This document shows positions 35,101 to 46,299 of a DNA stretch of 64,000 nucleotides, one piece after another. Position 1 is the first letter of the stretch. Every line of letters begins with the position of its first letter. The translations under genes and the position numbers were made by a program. The stretch is from positions 55,045,028-55,109,027 of the forward strand of contig OZ024936.1 of the NCBI GenBank assembly GCA_964017235.1. The letters are read 5' to 3'. This DNA is from Sabellastarte sp. h YS-2021 (taxonomy: Eukaryota; Annelida; Polychaeta; Sabellida; Sabellidae). Under the pieces are notes generated by a model, which was not told where the DNA came from, made no database searches, and was given only the letters and a program-made list of their open reading frames with translations.

Positions 35101-38100
35101 GTATGAAAGGCATACCTAGCAACATAGCAACATAACCTATGTAAGTAACTGGAATTGTCCAGAATACGCATTGAAAAATTCCCACACCTTGGAATTTTAT
35201 CACACTAAATACCAATGTGTTCCCCAACCATGGACAGGCGCATTGGTAATAACAGGAGATTGTGCTCCTTTATATGGATAAGACCACCTATTAACCTATT
35301 CCTTGGGCCTTTCCACTAGATCAGATGCTTCCCCAAAAACAGGAACATGATTGGGTATTTCCAATGGGCTTTCAGGTACCACTAAACAGCGTGATCTGGC
35401 CATTGAAACTGTACATATACATACAATTACTGTAATGTACCAACTATACACCCCTTATGAAGGAAGCACATGGTGATACAATAGTTCCAACAATTAATCT
35501 GACCTTCATCAGACTTCCAAGTCAGAAGTTAAAGTAAAACTGTGGAGTGTGACTTCCAGCCATTTAAGGAACAATTTGAGCCTTGGCCAAGGAAACATTG
35601 TAAGTTTCAAGGTCAAATATTTGATCAGCTAGCAGAGATGTCTACCTGTTGACATGGTAGCTCCTTGAATGCCTCCTGAAAAGTACATACATATACACAC
35701 ATGTATAGTATAGCACATACTTCCCCTATCTAAGATCTGAAATATATCCAGATAAAATCTTAGAGCTCTAAAAGATCATATCTTATCATACCTTCAGTCA
35801 AAGAATGATCTAGACTAGCATAAAAGCAGGAATGAAAAACAGCTTGAACAATATTGTGACCCTCTGAGGTCATCTGTTCTCTGCTAGGAGTACTGATGAA
35901 GTAGAAAGTATGAACTCCTTCCAGTTCTGTGTTCAATGATTTGAAAGACCAAACACCCTCACCTCTCTATCTACCCGAGGCTAAGGACATGGATTCAGAT
36001 GATTCAAAAGAGACTTTGTCAAGACTAAGAATAATCAAGACAAGTCCAAAAAATGTAAAAGGTATAGCACCCTCCTACATCAGTACATCCTCAGAAAAAC
36101 CACTATCAATCCATTTAGTCCATTACTATGGATAATTTCAAAAATGAACTCAAATGAAACCCATCTATCAGTCTACTGAGTTCATAAGTATGAATGATTT
36201 CCACAGTGAACCCAACTAGAAAACCATGTATCAGTATATTGAATTCATATCTAAGAATCACTTCAAGAGTGAACCCAAATGAAAAAACCATGTACCAGTC
36301 TGTTGAATTCATACCTATGAGTTACTTCAATAGTGAACCCAAATGAAACCCATGTATCAATCTATTGAGTTCATAACCATGAATGATTGCAGCAGTGAAC
36401 CCAAATGATTAGCAATAACATCACTGTAACATGTCAGTGTGAAAGAAACTAGATTTTGCCTGTGAATCAAAGGCTCAAAAATCTACTATTGAGAAGAGAG
36501 GAGGCTATTGGAAGTCCAACTGAATCTCTTTGCATCAGATTCAAAAAGAACTACCTTGCCTTTCTTTTTTTTTTTTTTTTTTTTTTAAAATATGGCAGCC
36601 TTTCAAGAATCTCTATTTGATATTTGTTCACAGAGAATCCTCTATTCTGTAGGGCAAAAATGGTTTGCAGAATAAGTCAATTAGGTCCCAAACCAACACA
36701 TCCCTGGCCACCCTGGGGCTCCTGGTTATATGTAAAAAGTATAATTCCCATTTTTTGTACCACCTCTGAAATGAGAAATACTCAACTGTAGGATACTCAA
36801 TACATCTACAGCCATTGTATTGCATTGCGCTAGTATATTAGACTGGTGAAATAAACACAGATAGTTTGTTCTTTATCTTTGAAACAAAGCTATCTAACCT
36901 TGCAGTATGCCAAATTTGGCAAATAATGCGAAACTATGAGATGAAGGACATTCTGTTTGAATGGCTTATCCCTGTATGAAAAGAGGTTGATATCCCACCT
37001 TGACTGCCCTAATTGTGGTGGGCCCTCAGACAGTGTTGTGGGCTTCCAAAGGACCATCAGACACCTATCTAATGAATGGGTCCCTGTTGTTAAGATAAGA
37101 CAACACTGTGCCATGCCATTATCTGAAGTAAAACCCTGTACTGTGAAGGTGAATCTGAAACATTATCAGAAATGCAGCCTTGAGTACTTCCTGGTTTCTG
37201 GTTTCCAATGGAATTTCCAAGCAACATTTATGTGAAAAATGTCTATTGGGATAACATGCTGTAGGTTATAGATTCCTATAAATGACATTAGAATTATGGG
37301 AATGAAATTATGCTAACAAACTTGCATATACCCATCCATAGCCTTCTGAATACCCTCTCCTTTAGGGCACTAAGACCTGGTAAGACCTCTGATTTACATC
37401 AAAAACAGATATATTTTCAAAAGTATGAACAACATATCTGAATGTGTAAAGATTGTGAATATTTATAGGTTCTAAAATACTATAAATGACAGTAGAATTC
37501 TGGAATGGTTTATAAACTTGTATGTACACCATCCATAAACTTCTGAAATACCCCACTTCCCTTCTATGGGGACACTTCATCCTTGCCATGGTTGAATTAG
37601 TAAGTGCTGTGATGGGATCAGTTCTGACATCAAGGTTATCACCCCATGTACAAAGTATCCCTAAACTTCTCAAATACCAGAATTCTTCCTATAGGGACAC
37701 TTCACCCTTGCCAAGGTTGAATTTGTCACCAATGAACTGGAAGTGTTTTATTGGGATGAGTTCTAACCCCATAAGCTTATCACCCACTGTAGTTCTGTAC
37801 ACAGGCCACTAATTGCTTCGATTTCTACAAGCAAATATGTGATGTTGGTGACAGCATATAACCAGTGTTCCCGATACTGATGAATGGGGAGCTACACGGA
37901 CAAATTCGAATGGATCCGTTGCTGTACCGAAGTGTAGGGCTGTGAACTGAAAAGAATGACTTATGACAGGGTGCATTCTTCCACCAGCAAATAAACAATG
38001 AAGCATAGCAGTTTGATGTACCTGGGATTCAGGAAGAACGCGTCCGATACATGTACCGCGACTACCTATCCATCTTCGCAAATGAAGTACTGTTACCTTC

Positions 38101-41100
38101 AATCAATGGTGAAACCGTGTGCTGTTTTATGCATACACTACCCTCAATGGTCACCAATGAACTGTAAAACTGTAGGGTTGTACCCATTTTACTGAGATTA
38201 TAAACGTACAGAAGCCTTTGATGTACACTTTAACCATTAAAGTTGTTGTTTCCTGTCAGAATATATAACCGCTATGAATTGTGGGAATTCTCGACAATTC
38301 GATAAGGTACATTCAATATTAAGCGAATTGCAGAATGTGCCCAACTTTGAGATGAGATTCGTTTTTAAAATAGATGTTGCAGTAAAACAACCTCCACATC
38401 ATTTCTTTAACTTGGTTGTCACTTCCCCTCTGGTGAATTGTGATGCATTCTGTTAATTCTTGTCTGTTGTAACACCCAATACCTTGTGACATACTAGAGT
38501 ATATGTGATATTAAACAAGTTCATGCTGCAAATTCCTTGCCATTTAATGCCTCTTCTTTAATTTCTAAAACTTTCCAATAAATGAGAAGAAAGACATTAA
38601 ATCTGAATGTAGGTGAGCAGTGATTCAACTTCTAAATGAAAAACTGGTCCACTGGAAGCAAACAAAACCTTGCAGTATTTCTGTGCATGTGAAAACTGCT
38701 GGTGTGTTCTCCTTGATCTCAAGTAGTTTCTGTCGAATCTACAGAGTTGTTGCTTGTTTCCTGTTCAAGTTGTCCTCATGAAGCTCTCCCAGTCGTGGAT
38801 AACTTGTCTGAAGTGTGAGAGGACTAAGAATGCCAGATTTGTAGTGACATTCTAGTTCCTAGCAAGAAACATTAACAGCATGATCGTCTTCTTCTGTTGT
38901 TGTAAATAACTGACCAGTGAAATTTAATTTTTTCCCATTCTGATCAGTTTGAAGGAAATCTGTCTTGACCAAGTGCATTCTCTGCCGAGTTTACTCTACC
39001 AGTGGAAGCCCTGCCATTTGCTTGCAGCTGAAGTTCCTGTAAGTTGTAGTTGTGAAACCATCTGATGAGAATAACATTATTCTTGAACCCTTCTTCTATT
39101 ACAGGGTTGCCTCTGCCATATTTACCTCACTAGAGGAGACAGAAGAATTACTCTTTTGTGAGATGAAGATCTTATTCTGGCCACCTTCCGCCTCAAAGCA
39201 CTGTGCAGTCCCTGCTAAGTTGCTTCACCAGAGTCAGAACTGTCATTTGTTTGCAAATGAAAGTCTGTAGCTTGTAGGTGTGACCTATCCGATGAGAAGA
39301 ACTTCTGTTTATGGTGGATTCTTCTGTTATAGGGGTTGCCTCTGCCATATTCACCTCACTAGAGGAGACAGAGGTACTACCCTTTTGTGAGATGAAGTCT
39401 GTATGAAGAATTGCAGATTCTGTCATCTTCCATCTGAATTAAATAAACAATGAAGCAGAGATTCTTCTGTGCATAATAAGAGTGTTGATGGGCCGTGCAT
39501 AGCTTCTAGACTTGCTAGTATAAGCTGCAGAGGGTCAGAAGGTGAATTCTTTTCCCAATGTGGTGTAAAATCTTCTTCTTAAATGGCGAACAGGACCCTA
39601 CCATGCAGTACCCTGTAAAAGGTCTGCAAGCGCCGCAGATCCAGTCAAAAGCAGACTTCTTGATGAAGATGGCTGGCAAACAACAAAGAAAGAATAAATC
39701 TTCCGATTCTTATGAAAGAGTGAATTCTTTACAATAAAAACATTCTTCACATCTTCTTCCTCGCCAGCCATGTTGAAATTCTTCGCAAACGAAGATTGTG
39801 TCAAACGATGTTTACTCCCTCACGACCAAAATAAAAGTGAGGCTTAACGGGGTTCTTCCGGTGCACGCGCATGCGCGGTCATGCGTATACATACTGGTAC
39901 CGACAAGAATATTTATTTTAAAAATATTCTCGTTTGGTCGTACTTGTTTGCTCCCGCCAACACGTAAGCACTAGTGAGGATAAGGTAAGGGTATTTTACG
40001 CAATAAAAATAAACACTACTGTATTAAAAGTAAACACATCCCTGATGTTTTATGTCACAGTTCATACAAGTACTTAAAATTAATTTAATTGACGTATCTG
40101 GCCATGGCCACTCCAACCATGCACAGAATATACGCAACAAACTTTAGGTTGTATTTCCTGATGAACAATAAGCATTAACCACTAGATATTTCTTTAACTC
40201 GCTTGGGAATTCTTTAAAAACTTATTTTACTAAATACTTAGCCTCTGATGAGTCTCTCCGACGAAACTGCACCTTTCATTTTGCTTATAAAATGTTGTAC
40301 ATCAATTGTATTGTGTTTATTTAAACTCGCCATTACACAAACACTTGTACAGCAAACTGTAATGTCACAAACACAATGTTGTGACATCACAAACATTATG
40401 ACATCGCAGTGACCTCGGTCACTACATTGTCTAGTGACAAGCAAAATGTTACTTCCTATAAACAAGTGACTTTCAAATCCTTGAGCACGTGCTTGACTCA
40501 CCACTGTGTTACTCTGTATCTTAGTCCTCACTATTTATCATTCCTTGTTTTAAATCTAAACACCAAACAACTTGATTACCCAGCAGAGTGATCATATGTG
40601 CTAATTATTGCAACAGCACTACATAATGGTAAACAGCTCTACACAATGGCATAATGAAACTGGTGACACTGTGTCAAGGCTTAAACCAAATCAAGTTAGG
40701 TAGGGTTGTACAACTACACCAAATTTGGTCTGCGCCAGTCTTTCAAATAATTCCTTTTGTTGATCAGAAGGTCACATGGTACAAATATAAATATAATTGG
40801 TTACAGGTTGAGGAAAAATTGACATAATGTTATTTCATGGGATCCCATCCAAAATTGTACACCAATTGCCTCTCTGGGTGCACCTTTCCAACAAAAATGG
40901 TCAAACTCATCAAGGGGCTTACATAAATTAGTGTCAGTTGAGTCACAAAACAGAAGTGGGGTAGAAAAAGTTTGTCATGGCAACACTTCCAACTGAGTCT
41001 TGCCCAAGACCACAATCAGCAAATTTAGTGAAGATCAGTTGAAAGAGTGAAAAAGAAACATTAAAACGAGTCGGTGGAAACAAAGTCCAAAAATATGAAC

Positions 41101-42084
41101 ATTGACAACTAAATGGTTGCCATGGGAACAGTTTGCTGTCTTTGCTGTGCACTGTTTCGGCAAAAGTTTGTAAGACTGTGTCACTGGGTTTAGTCTGGGT
41201 TTTATTCTGAAAAACCTGTAAATTTAAGCAAAAATGGTTGCCAATGCAACATTTTTACTGGATCATGATAAATACTACATGATGTATGTAGACAGTTTTT
41301 ATAAACAGTTTTTATAAAAATTAAACAAAGAGTTTAGTGTACAGAACCAAATTTCCAAACAGGAAATGTTAAGAAAAACAGTTTCCATGGCAACATATTT
41401 AAAAACCTTAACAATTCAAGATCTCTTTGGGATACACCTTTCCATGAAAATTAGTGAAAATCTGTCAAAGGTCAAATTAAAAGTTATAAAAACAAAAATT
41501 CCCAGAAGCTCATGGCATCAATAATAAAAATATAAAAATTGGACACTATTTACAGGTTTCCCATCCATTTTAATGTGGAAAGTAACAGCTAGCCTGAAGT
41601 GTATTGAAAATGTTACTATTTCACATTATAAACTTAACCAAAGACTCACGGAACAAGCAGGATTATTTATTATGATTACAAAACACCTTCCGTACGTGCG
41701 GGCTTGCGTCCGTCCGTCCATCCATTCGTCATGTTTTTGCATAAACCTTAATATCTCATTCATTTATGAAGATATCTTCACCAAATTTGCAGGGAATGTT
41801 TATGGCTATGAAAACCTGTCTCTAAAAAATTTTAGCCTCATTTTGAAAAGTAAAATGGCCGCCATGGGTAATTGTTTGAAAATCGTAAAGGTGCTCTAAA
41901 CCTTGAAATATTCCAGCTAGCTTCATCAAATTTGCACAAAAGCTATATGGCTAGAAAAGCTAGCCTGATAGTAATTTTGGCCTAGTTTCTTAATGGAACC
42001 TACCATACTTGTCCCCATTGGGGAACATATAAATTCCATTCAGTGGTACTGCTTCTTCATCTTCCTTTCCTTTCCGCTTTGTTG
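29131..42084 (-). CDS. MORN2: MORN2-like MORN-repeat protein, last four coding exons (5' exon not found)
   Basis: Exons in transcript order: 42084-42004, 34007-33852, 32788-32701 and 29239-29131 (TAA at 29133-29131), phases compatible, all GT/AG, 143 residues visible. A Lys/Glu-rich start (KRKGKEDEE) leads into FPNGDKYDGEY, DGTIYTGAWAGDKMNGQG, PSGACYEGAF, PNGSYYEGEF and EGQIWTGKF, that is five MORN units (YxGxW/F), and ends AAPGLRFQVNVDI. The order EGDGNFIDTEGQ...W...AAP matches human MORN2 EGEGEYTDIQG...W...AAPDL (recalled). MORN repeats bind membranes or partner proteins; MORN2 is linked to spermatogenesis and LC3-associated phagocytosis in mammals. The first visible exon opens with two bases of a split codon, so an upstream exon must lie right of 42084. 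Confidence 0.9.
29311..29506 (+). repeat. Recent 98-bp tandem duplication
   Basis: AGAATTATTCATCTTTGTCA starts at 29311 and again at 29409, and the copies are nearly identical through GGTGGCAGGTTTGCC. It lies 72 bases from MORN2 exon 29239-29131 on the acceptor side, in the intron. Confidence 0.92.
29510..29620 (+). mobile_element. SINE fragment related to the outer SINE at 7543
   Basis: CCCACAAGTGTTAATGCTGA and AACACCCCAACTTTTAAC match the body and end of the SINE at 7543-8035. The tRNA-like head is absent or rearranged. Confidence 0.5.
30575..30784 (-). mobile_element. tRNA-derived SINE, minus strand
   Basis: Read on the minus strand it starts GGGGGATTCAGTGGTGTATT and GGTTAGAGTGCTCGCC (A box), has the TTGGTAGTTACCTGCC body phrase, and ends GTTGAACGCGATGTAAAAC plus an A-rich tail. 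It is the same family as 7659-7883, diverged, with a degraded B box. No target duplication is obvious. Confidence 0.8.
30880..32300 (-). repeat. Tandem array, about 145-bp unit, six degenerate copies split by an insertion
   Basis: Units start near 30892, 31036, 31176, then 31862, 32016 and 32166. Each carries GTTYAAGGTCACCTTAAATRGGG, ACCAGTTACATC, CAAATTTGAA, AATCTGTCAAGC and TTTTGAGATAC-like phrases in the same order. Strand is nominal. It is unrelated in sequence to arrays I and II but has nearly the same period. Confidence 0.75.
31320..31775. mobile_element. Possible MITE inside the 145-bp array
   Basis: It separates units 3 and 4 of the array. CTTAATCTCCTAAC near 31346 is inverted as GTTAGGGAGATTAATG at 31741-31756, with weaker inverted similarity further out. 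No target duplication was found. Confidence 0.4.
33320..33790 (+). repeat. Three-unit degenerate tandem repeat, about 150-bp unit
   Basis: Phrases TGTTGCCATGGCAACAGC, CCAGATACTCC, AAGCGCTAGATTC, TTGGGTTCAAGATAT and GAAAATCCATGAATGGGTTT recur with about 145-160-base spacing. Related wording recurs at 40820-41560, so the two regions may belong to one repeat family. It adjoins MORN2 exon 34007-33852. Confidence 0.65.
34459..34665 (-). repeat. Inverted terminal repeat of the DIRS fossil (element 3' side)
   Basis: It pairs with 39835-40008. It holds GCGCATGCGC at 34614-34623, an NRF1-type palindrome, followed by CACCGGAAGAACCCCG with an ETS-type CCGGAAG core. Confidence 0.85.
34735..34838 (-). 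repeat. Internal complementary region of the DIRS fossil
   Basis: Two abutting segments, 61 and 43 bp, each an exact inverse of one outer end of the element. In DIRS elements this region templates completion of the ends during replication. Confidence 0.82.
36116..36410 (+). repeat. Five-unit tandem repeat, about 63-bp unit, inside the DIRS fossil
   Basis: Phrases GTGAACCCAAATGAAACCCA, TGTATCAGTCTATTGA and GTTCATAACTATGAATGA recur about five times. It lies between the RNase H-like pieces and the internal complementary region. Confidence 0.8.
39010..39420 (-). repeat. Two-copy tandem repeat, about 235-bp unit, inside the DIRS fossil
   Basis: GGTTGCCTCTGCCATATT, CACCTCACTAGAGGAGACAG and CTTTTGTGAGATGAAG occur in both copies (39104 and 39337) in the element's 5' part. 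Confidence 0.8.
39835..40008 (-). repeat. Inverted terminal repeat of the DIRS fossil (element 5' side)
   Basis: It pairs with 34459-34665 and stands just upstream of the element's first reading frame on the minus strand. GCGCATGCGC at 39867-39876 and the adjacent CTTCCGG give it a promoter-like look. Confidence 0.85.
40820..41560 (+). repeat. Degenerate repeat region related to 33320-33790
   Basis: GGGTGCACCTTTCCAACAAA and GGGATACACCTTTCCATGAA, TTGCCATGGgAACAG, and AAAAT(G/T)GTTGCCA phrases recur irregularly. The units are too worn to count. Confidence 0.45.
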
Positions 42085-42089
42085 CTGAA

Positions 42090-43380
42090 TGAAAAAAAAA
42101 ATGAGACACTTAAAAAGAGTGACACTGCAGCTATAATCACCTCATCTTATGTATACAAGGCATTCAAGAAAAAAAAAACAGCAACCACTTGACAATGTGT
42201 AACGCAATAAAGGATATAATATATCCATAGGTTATATAGTCTTATTTTGATTCTAAAGAAATATTTCTGCTAGGATATGTTCACTATGATGAATCTCCAT
42301 TTCATTGTGTAAATTATACTGTACTTATGGGTAAACACTTGATCAGTGCATCAAGGGATGGAAAAAAGATCCTTTAAGTTTATTCTTCTTTTTCTTGAAA
42401 AGTAAATTACAAACAGAGCAAGAACTATTCAGCAGCAAAGAAAGGCAATGTGTTTTTAATAAAAGATTTGGGTATATATTGCTTGAGTAATTGAATCCAT
42501 TCATGTATGATAGTGCTAACAACTGCATATTGTATGTCATAAAAATGAATTTAAAAAAAGATCAAATCTATCATCAAAACTTTAATAAATTACACCATCA
42601 TTACAGGATGCTTTGCAGAAATTCATTTACCACTGTAACCAGTTTTGTAGTTGTGTTTTGAAGGTTTTGCTGTTGTGCACATCTTAGTGTATTTTTTACT
42701 TTATTGAGTAGTTCTCTAAATTACCATTCTAGCTATTGTCAATTAGTTTGGTACTTCAGTCAACATTGTGGTTTCGGTTACCATGTGAACTGATAATAAA
42801 CGGTACAGCTTATCAACATGGACCTGGTTTATAGACAGTATTTCTTACTGGCTTATCATTGGCAGGGATAAATTAATAGAAATTATCTGGACTGTAAATT
42901 GTAATTAGCTTTTTAAGTATTTAAACTTTATCTCACCACCATTGCGGGTCTGTCCCAACTTAATCCCAATTCTTTTACAAAACATTGAATGATTTTCACA
43001 CATTGATACCCACTGATGATTTGTAAATTACTTATGCAGACCTGATGAATTGATTGACTCTTATTACAATTAAAAGTATAAATTTTATTTTAAATGTGGC
43101 TTTTTTAGCTACATTAGCTACATTATTTAGCTGTTAATATATACCAGAAAAGCTACCAATGGGAGTGAAATATCAAAACTTTTCCAGTTGAATGTAGTAA
43201 ATAGGGGTTCTCTGGATAAGGATATTCACATCAGGATAATCTGTGGAATGTATATGACAGGACATGCGACAACTGTGTAGAAGGGTCAAGTCTTCTTTCT
43301 TTCCAGTCTGTAAGAATCCCTTACCTGCGTGCTGTGGCAGGTTGGAGGTAGGGAGTGGGAGGGCTTCTATCTGTGTCAAT
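42090..43380. other. Presumed MORN2 intron, nothing recognised
   Basis: AT-rich, with no exon carrying the right phase that can be defended as the missing MORN2 start, and no recognisable mobile element. Confidence 0.45.
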
Positions 43381-43599
43381 AGGTAAGTATTGTAGCTTAT
43401 AAAATTTACACTTTCATTGCACTACAATTTACTATTTGTTGAAACAGAGTACTGAATTCTAACAAACTGGATGGTGGGAAGACGGCTGAGTCTAGATGAG
43501 AAAAATCCCAGGTGAAAAGAGGGTAGCGGATCAATGCAGAGGTCCCAGAGTCTGGCATTCATAGAATACATACAGACACCAAGAATTAAGACAGGTTCT

Positions 43600-44540
43600 C
43601 CAATTCATGCCTGGGTTTCTGGGTAGTCCTCAGAGAGGAAAGGGAACTAGATCCTGTGGCCAACAGTGGGGGGGTGGGGGTGGGGAGTTGGAGGTGAACC
43701 CAGTCACCAAGGTATAATAATCCTTCAAGCATCCAGGCATGAATCTTTCCAGGTGAGAAGTTTCAGAGATGCCTTCTGCAAGGATTTTAACAGGGGCTGA
43801 AGGAGTTGATGAAATACTAAATTTAGGTCCCATTTGGCAATAGACCTGGCACTTTGGGGGGTGGGGTGGGGTTATCTTTGTGGATAGTAGCAATTAATCT
43901 GGCAATTTCTGCTTTATTACTGATATCCATGGCAACATTTCACGATAGCTGTCCTGTTAACTTCATTGGTCAAGGGGCATCCATCTTTGTTCTTGAAGAC
44001 GAGCCATATGAAGTTGCAAATGCCCCCTATAGAGGGATTCTTGAAGTCCACCTGTTTCTCCATGCACCATCATTGGAAGAATATCCACTTGTAGGCATAG
44101 ATGGCTCCAGTAGAGAGTCTTTGCAGTAATTTTTCTGCTACTTACCAGAGAAACCTTGGATCTGGAAAAATGAGCTCCTAGATACCATATATGCAGGTTA
44201 AGACCTCGGGGATGCTATGTTGGAGCAAAATTTGTTGTTTTGTTGACACAATAGTTTTTGGTCACAGTTTTGTTGGTGAGTTTGGGGCTGTTAGTTTTAG
44301 ACTGCAACTTTGAGATAGTAGATTTTGGCTATCTTGGGTAAGAGGGTTGTGGGGGGAAGGCATAGCCAAACAGGTTCTGGGTGTCTGCTGCTCACGCTTG
44401 TTGGTCTGGAATTGGGGAGAGATATATGGGTAGCTTGTTGTTTAATGTGGTTGTGAACAAGTCTACCTGTGGGTGTTCCCATAGTTTCACAATTGCATGT
44501 TTGAAGATCTTAGGCGACAGACACCACTGCTTTGCCACCT
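43600..44540 (-). mobile_element. Second DIRS-like fossil scrap (RNase H region)
   Basis: Minus-strand readings near 44.45-44.31 kb contain NNKLPIYLSPIPD and YAFPPTTLLPKI, the RNase H to linker signature common in DIRS elements. It is broken in several places. Ends were not found and boundaries are approximate. Downstream to 43.6 kb the composition (C-rich on this strand) suggests continuation, without a recognisable domain. Confidence 0.5.
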
Positions 44541-45384
44541 TGTTCTGTCATTGTCCTGATTAATCTTGGCTGACTTATTGTTAAATATTTACTAACGTCC
44601 TGGTAGAATTAAAGTTGACTTGGCAATTAGTTGAAAGTTTCACTTCTCATGAGAGGTAAAGTTGTGGCAAAGCTGCCTTCCTTGACTGACATATTGCAAG
44701 TATCAGACAGCTAGGATCATGACAACTTCTGACCACACAGAATAACAAGATATACATACTCTGGACATATTTTTATTTGTAAACATCCTTCAATTTTTTA
44801 CAGTTTTTTTAACAATTCACATATTTTCATATCCAAGATTAGACACATCAAGTCTCTCTCTATTTAATAATTCTGTCCTTACTGTCTTTATATATCCACA
44901 TGTTGTTAAATAATTGCGTTCCTGTTTCACTTCACACACTACAAGGTAACGTCTTGATTAATTTAATATGGAATTAAATTTAATCAGTTACTTGGTTTCT
45001 TGTTGATCCAGTTTACAGTGATTGAAGTTTGACATGTTATATAGTACTTCATTTGATACTAAATCTGAGACTTTGGTTTGGAAAAAACCCTTGTAGTTTA
45101 GCTTAAGTAACCATTTTTAATTTTTGTCCAAGTCCAAAAGTGTTTACCAAAGAGAAGAAATTATACCTAAAGGTGTTGTTATCCTATAGTAAATGAAACT
45201 CTGTCCCTAGCTCTAACTCCTCTGCCCAAGAAAGGAAAGCAGAATAGTACTTTTAAGCAGAAAGATGTGGAGTCTTTGTGATAAGCTAGAATATAGAAAT
45301 TACATTCAGTGTCTATCACTGGATGAATGTGATGGAATAACCATAAACCTTAGAGGTTTTACCCAACAATACAGGAGGGCAATA

Positions 45385-45647
45385 TATACTCTTCATTGTC
45401 AGTAGTACTAAGAACTGTTTTCTAAGAAAGGATAGCTCGACATGCCGCCATGGTCTGGTCTAGTCAAGCCAGGCTGGTGATTTTCTGAGTTTAGGTCTAA
45501 GATGGAATAATTTCACTAGCATCCAGGTCCTCTTCACTATCTGGGACCGGATATCCTGCCAGCTTTGACTTTGCAGCATATTTAGTACTCCTTTCTTAGA
45601 AAACAGTTCTAAGATGATTCCATTCCACTGCTGATAATGAAGAGTAT
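45385..45647. mobile_element. Inverted-repeat element (MITE-like)
   Basis: Left arm 45385-45431 (TATACTCTTCATTGTCAGTA, CTTCTAAG-type end AACTGTTTTCTAAGAAAGGA) is inverted at 45592-45647. The arms match closely except for about 13 extra bases in the right arm. The loop is about 160 bp and non-coding. No target duplication was fixed. Confidence 0.75.
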
Positions 45648-46299
45648 AAAGCACAGGCCTCCAAAAGGGCTCTTAAGGCACAAGGGTCACCCCTGTGCAG
45701 TTAATTCTGCATCTATTATAGCATCTTAAATGCTTGTCACAGGTTTTCATCGAATGGACACACTTTTCCTTTTTTGGTAAGGTGGAGTGCTAACCATTTT
45801 TGAATTAATAAGTGTTACATAATGTAACCACGATAAAAAGAGTATCAAAGTAAATTCAAAATCAAAAGTGTCTATGCATTTTCAGTCAATAAAACTGTGA
45901 AACAATTCTGTAACATGTGTAAAAGTAGTCCAAAACCACTCACAGAGTGAGACCAAATAACAGCCATCTAAGATGGCTACCTTTGGGGAGAAGGAAGATT
46001 CATTCCATGAGTTATCCTGTTGTTAAGGGCTGGCTACAGAGGGCTTGTATGTCCACACTCAACCTGAAAAGTGTTTAATTTTCACTCTTGCTTGTAGGTA
46101 TTCTGTTAAACACAGTAAAGCACCCTGTTTCAATATGCAAGTAAATTTTAGCACCTAATATGCCAACTATTGGGATAAGATTACACAGATTAGCATGAAG
46201 TATGTTAATTCATGAACAGGGTAAATTTTTCTTAGGAAATTCAAAAAAGGGGTACTAAATGACACATCTCATTAAACTCTAGAAAAAGGTTCACTATTA

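Larger units (their letters stand above)
34459..40008 (-). mobile_element. Fossil DIRS-type (tyrosine-recombinase class) retrotransposon
   Basis: Coding strand is minus, same sense as the MORN2-like gene whose intron holds it. Terminal repeats are inverted: 39835-40008 and 34459-34665 share about 170 bp that is nearly identical. Next to the right terminus lies the internal complementary region typical of DIRS: 34735-34795 is an exact inverse of the outer end 34459-34519, and 34796-34838 an exact inverse of the other outer end 39966-40008, the two abutting. Parts in order: a short N-terminal reading (MAGEEEDVKN, near 39770), a reverse-transcriptase-like phrase (FQFTALHFG, ~37.9 kb), RNase H-like pieces (~37.1-36.6 kb), a tandem repeat (36116-36410), then the terminal apparatus. 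No recombinase could be recognised. The interior is broken many times; the ends suggest a young insertion. Confidence 0.8.

Noticed and set aside
43320-43380. Minus-strand donor GCAGGTAAGGG with open frame upstream, also considered for MORN2 exon 1
   Set aside because: Phase fits but no ATG precedes it in frame and nothing resembles a MORN2 N-terminus.
44150-44200. Minus-strand ATG with a good GTAAG donor in the right phase as the missing first MORN2 exon
   Set aside because: It lies within the DIRS-like scrap at 43.6-44.5 kb and has no MORN2 wording; the phase match has a one-in-three chance.
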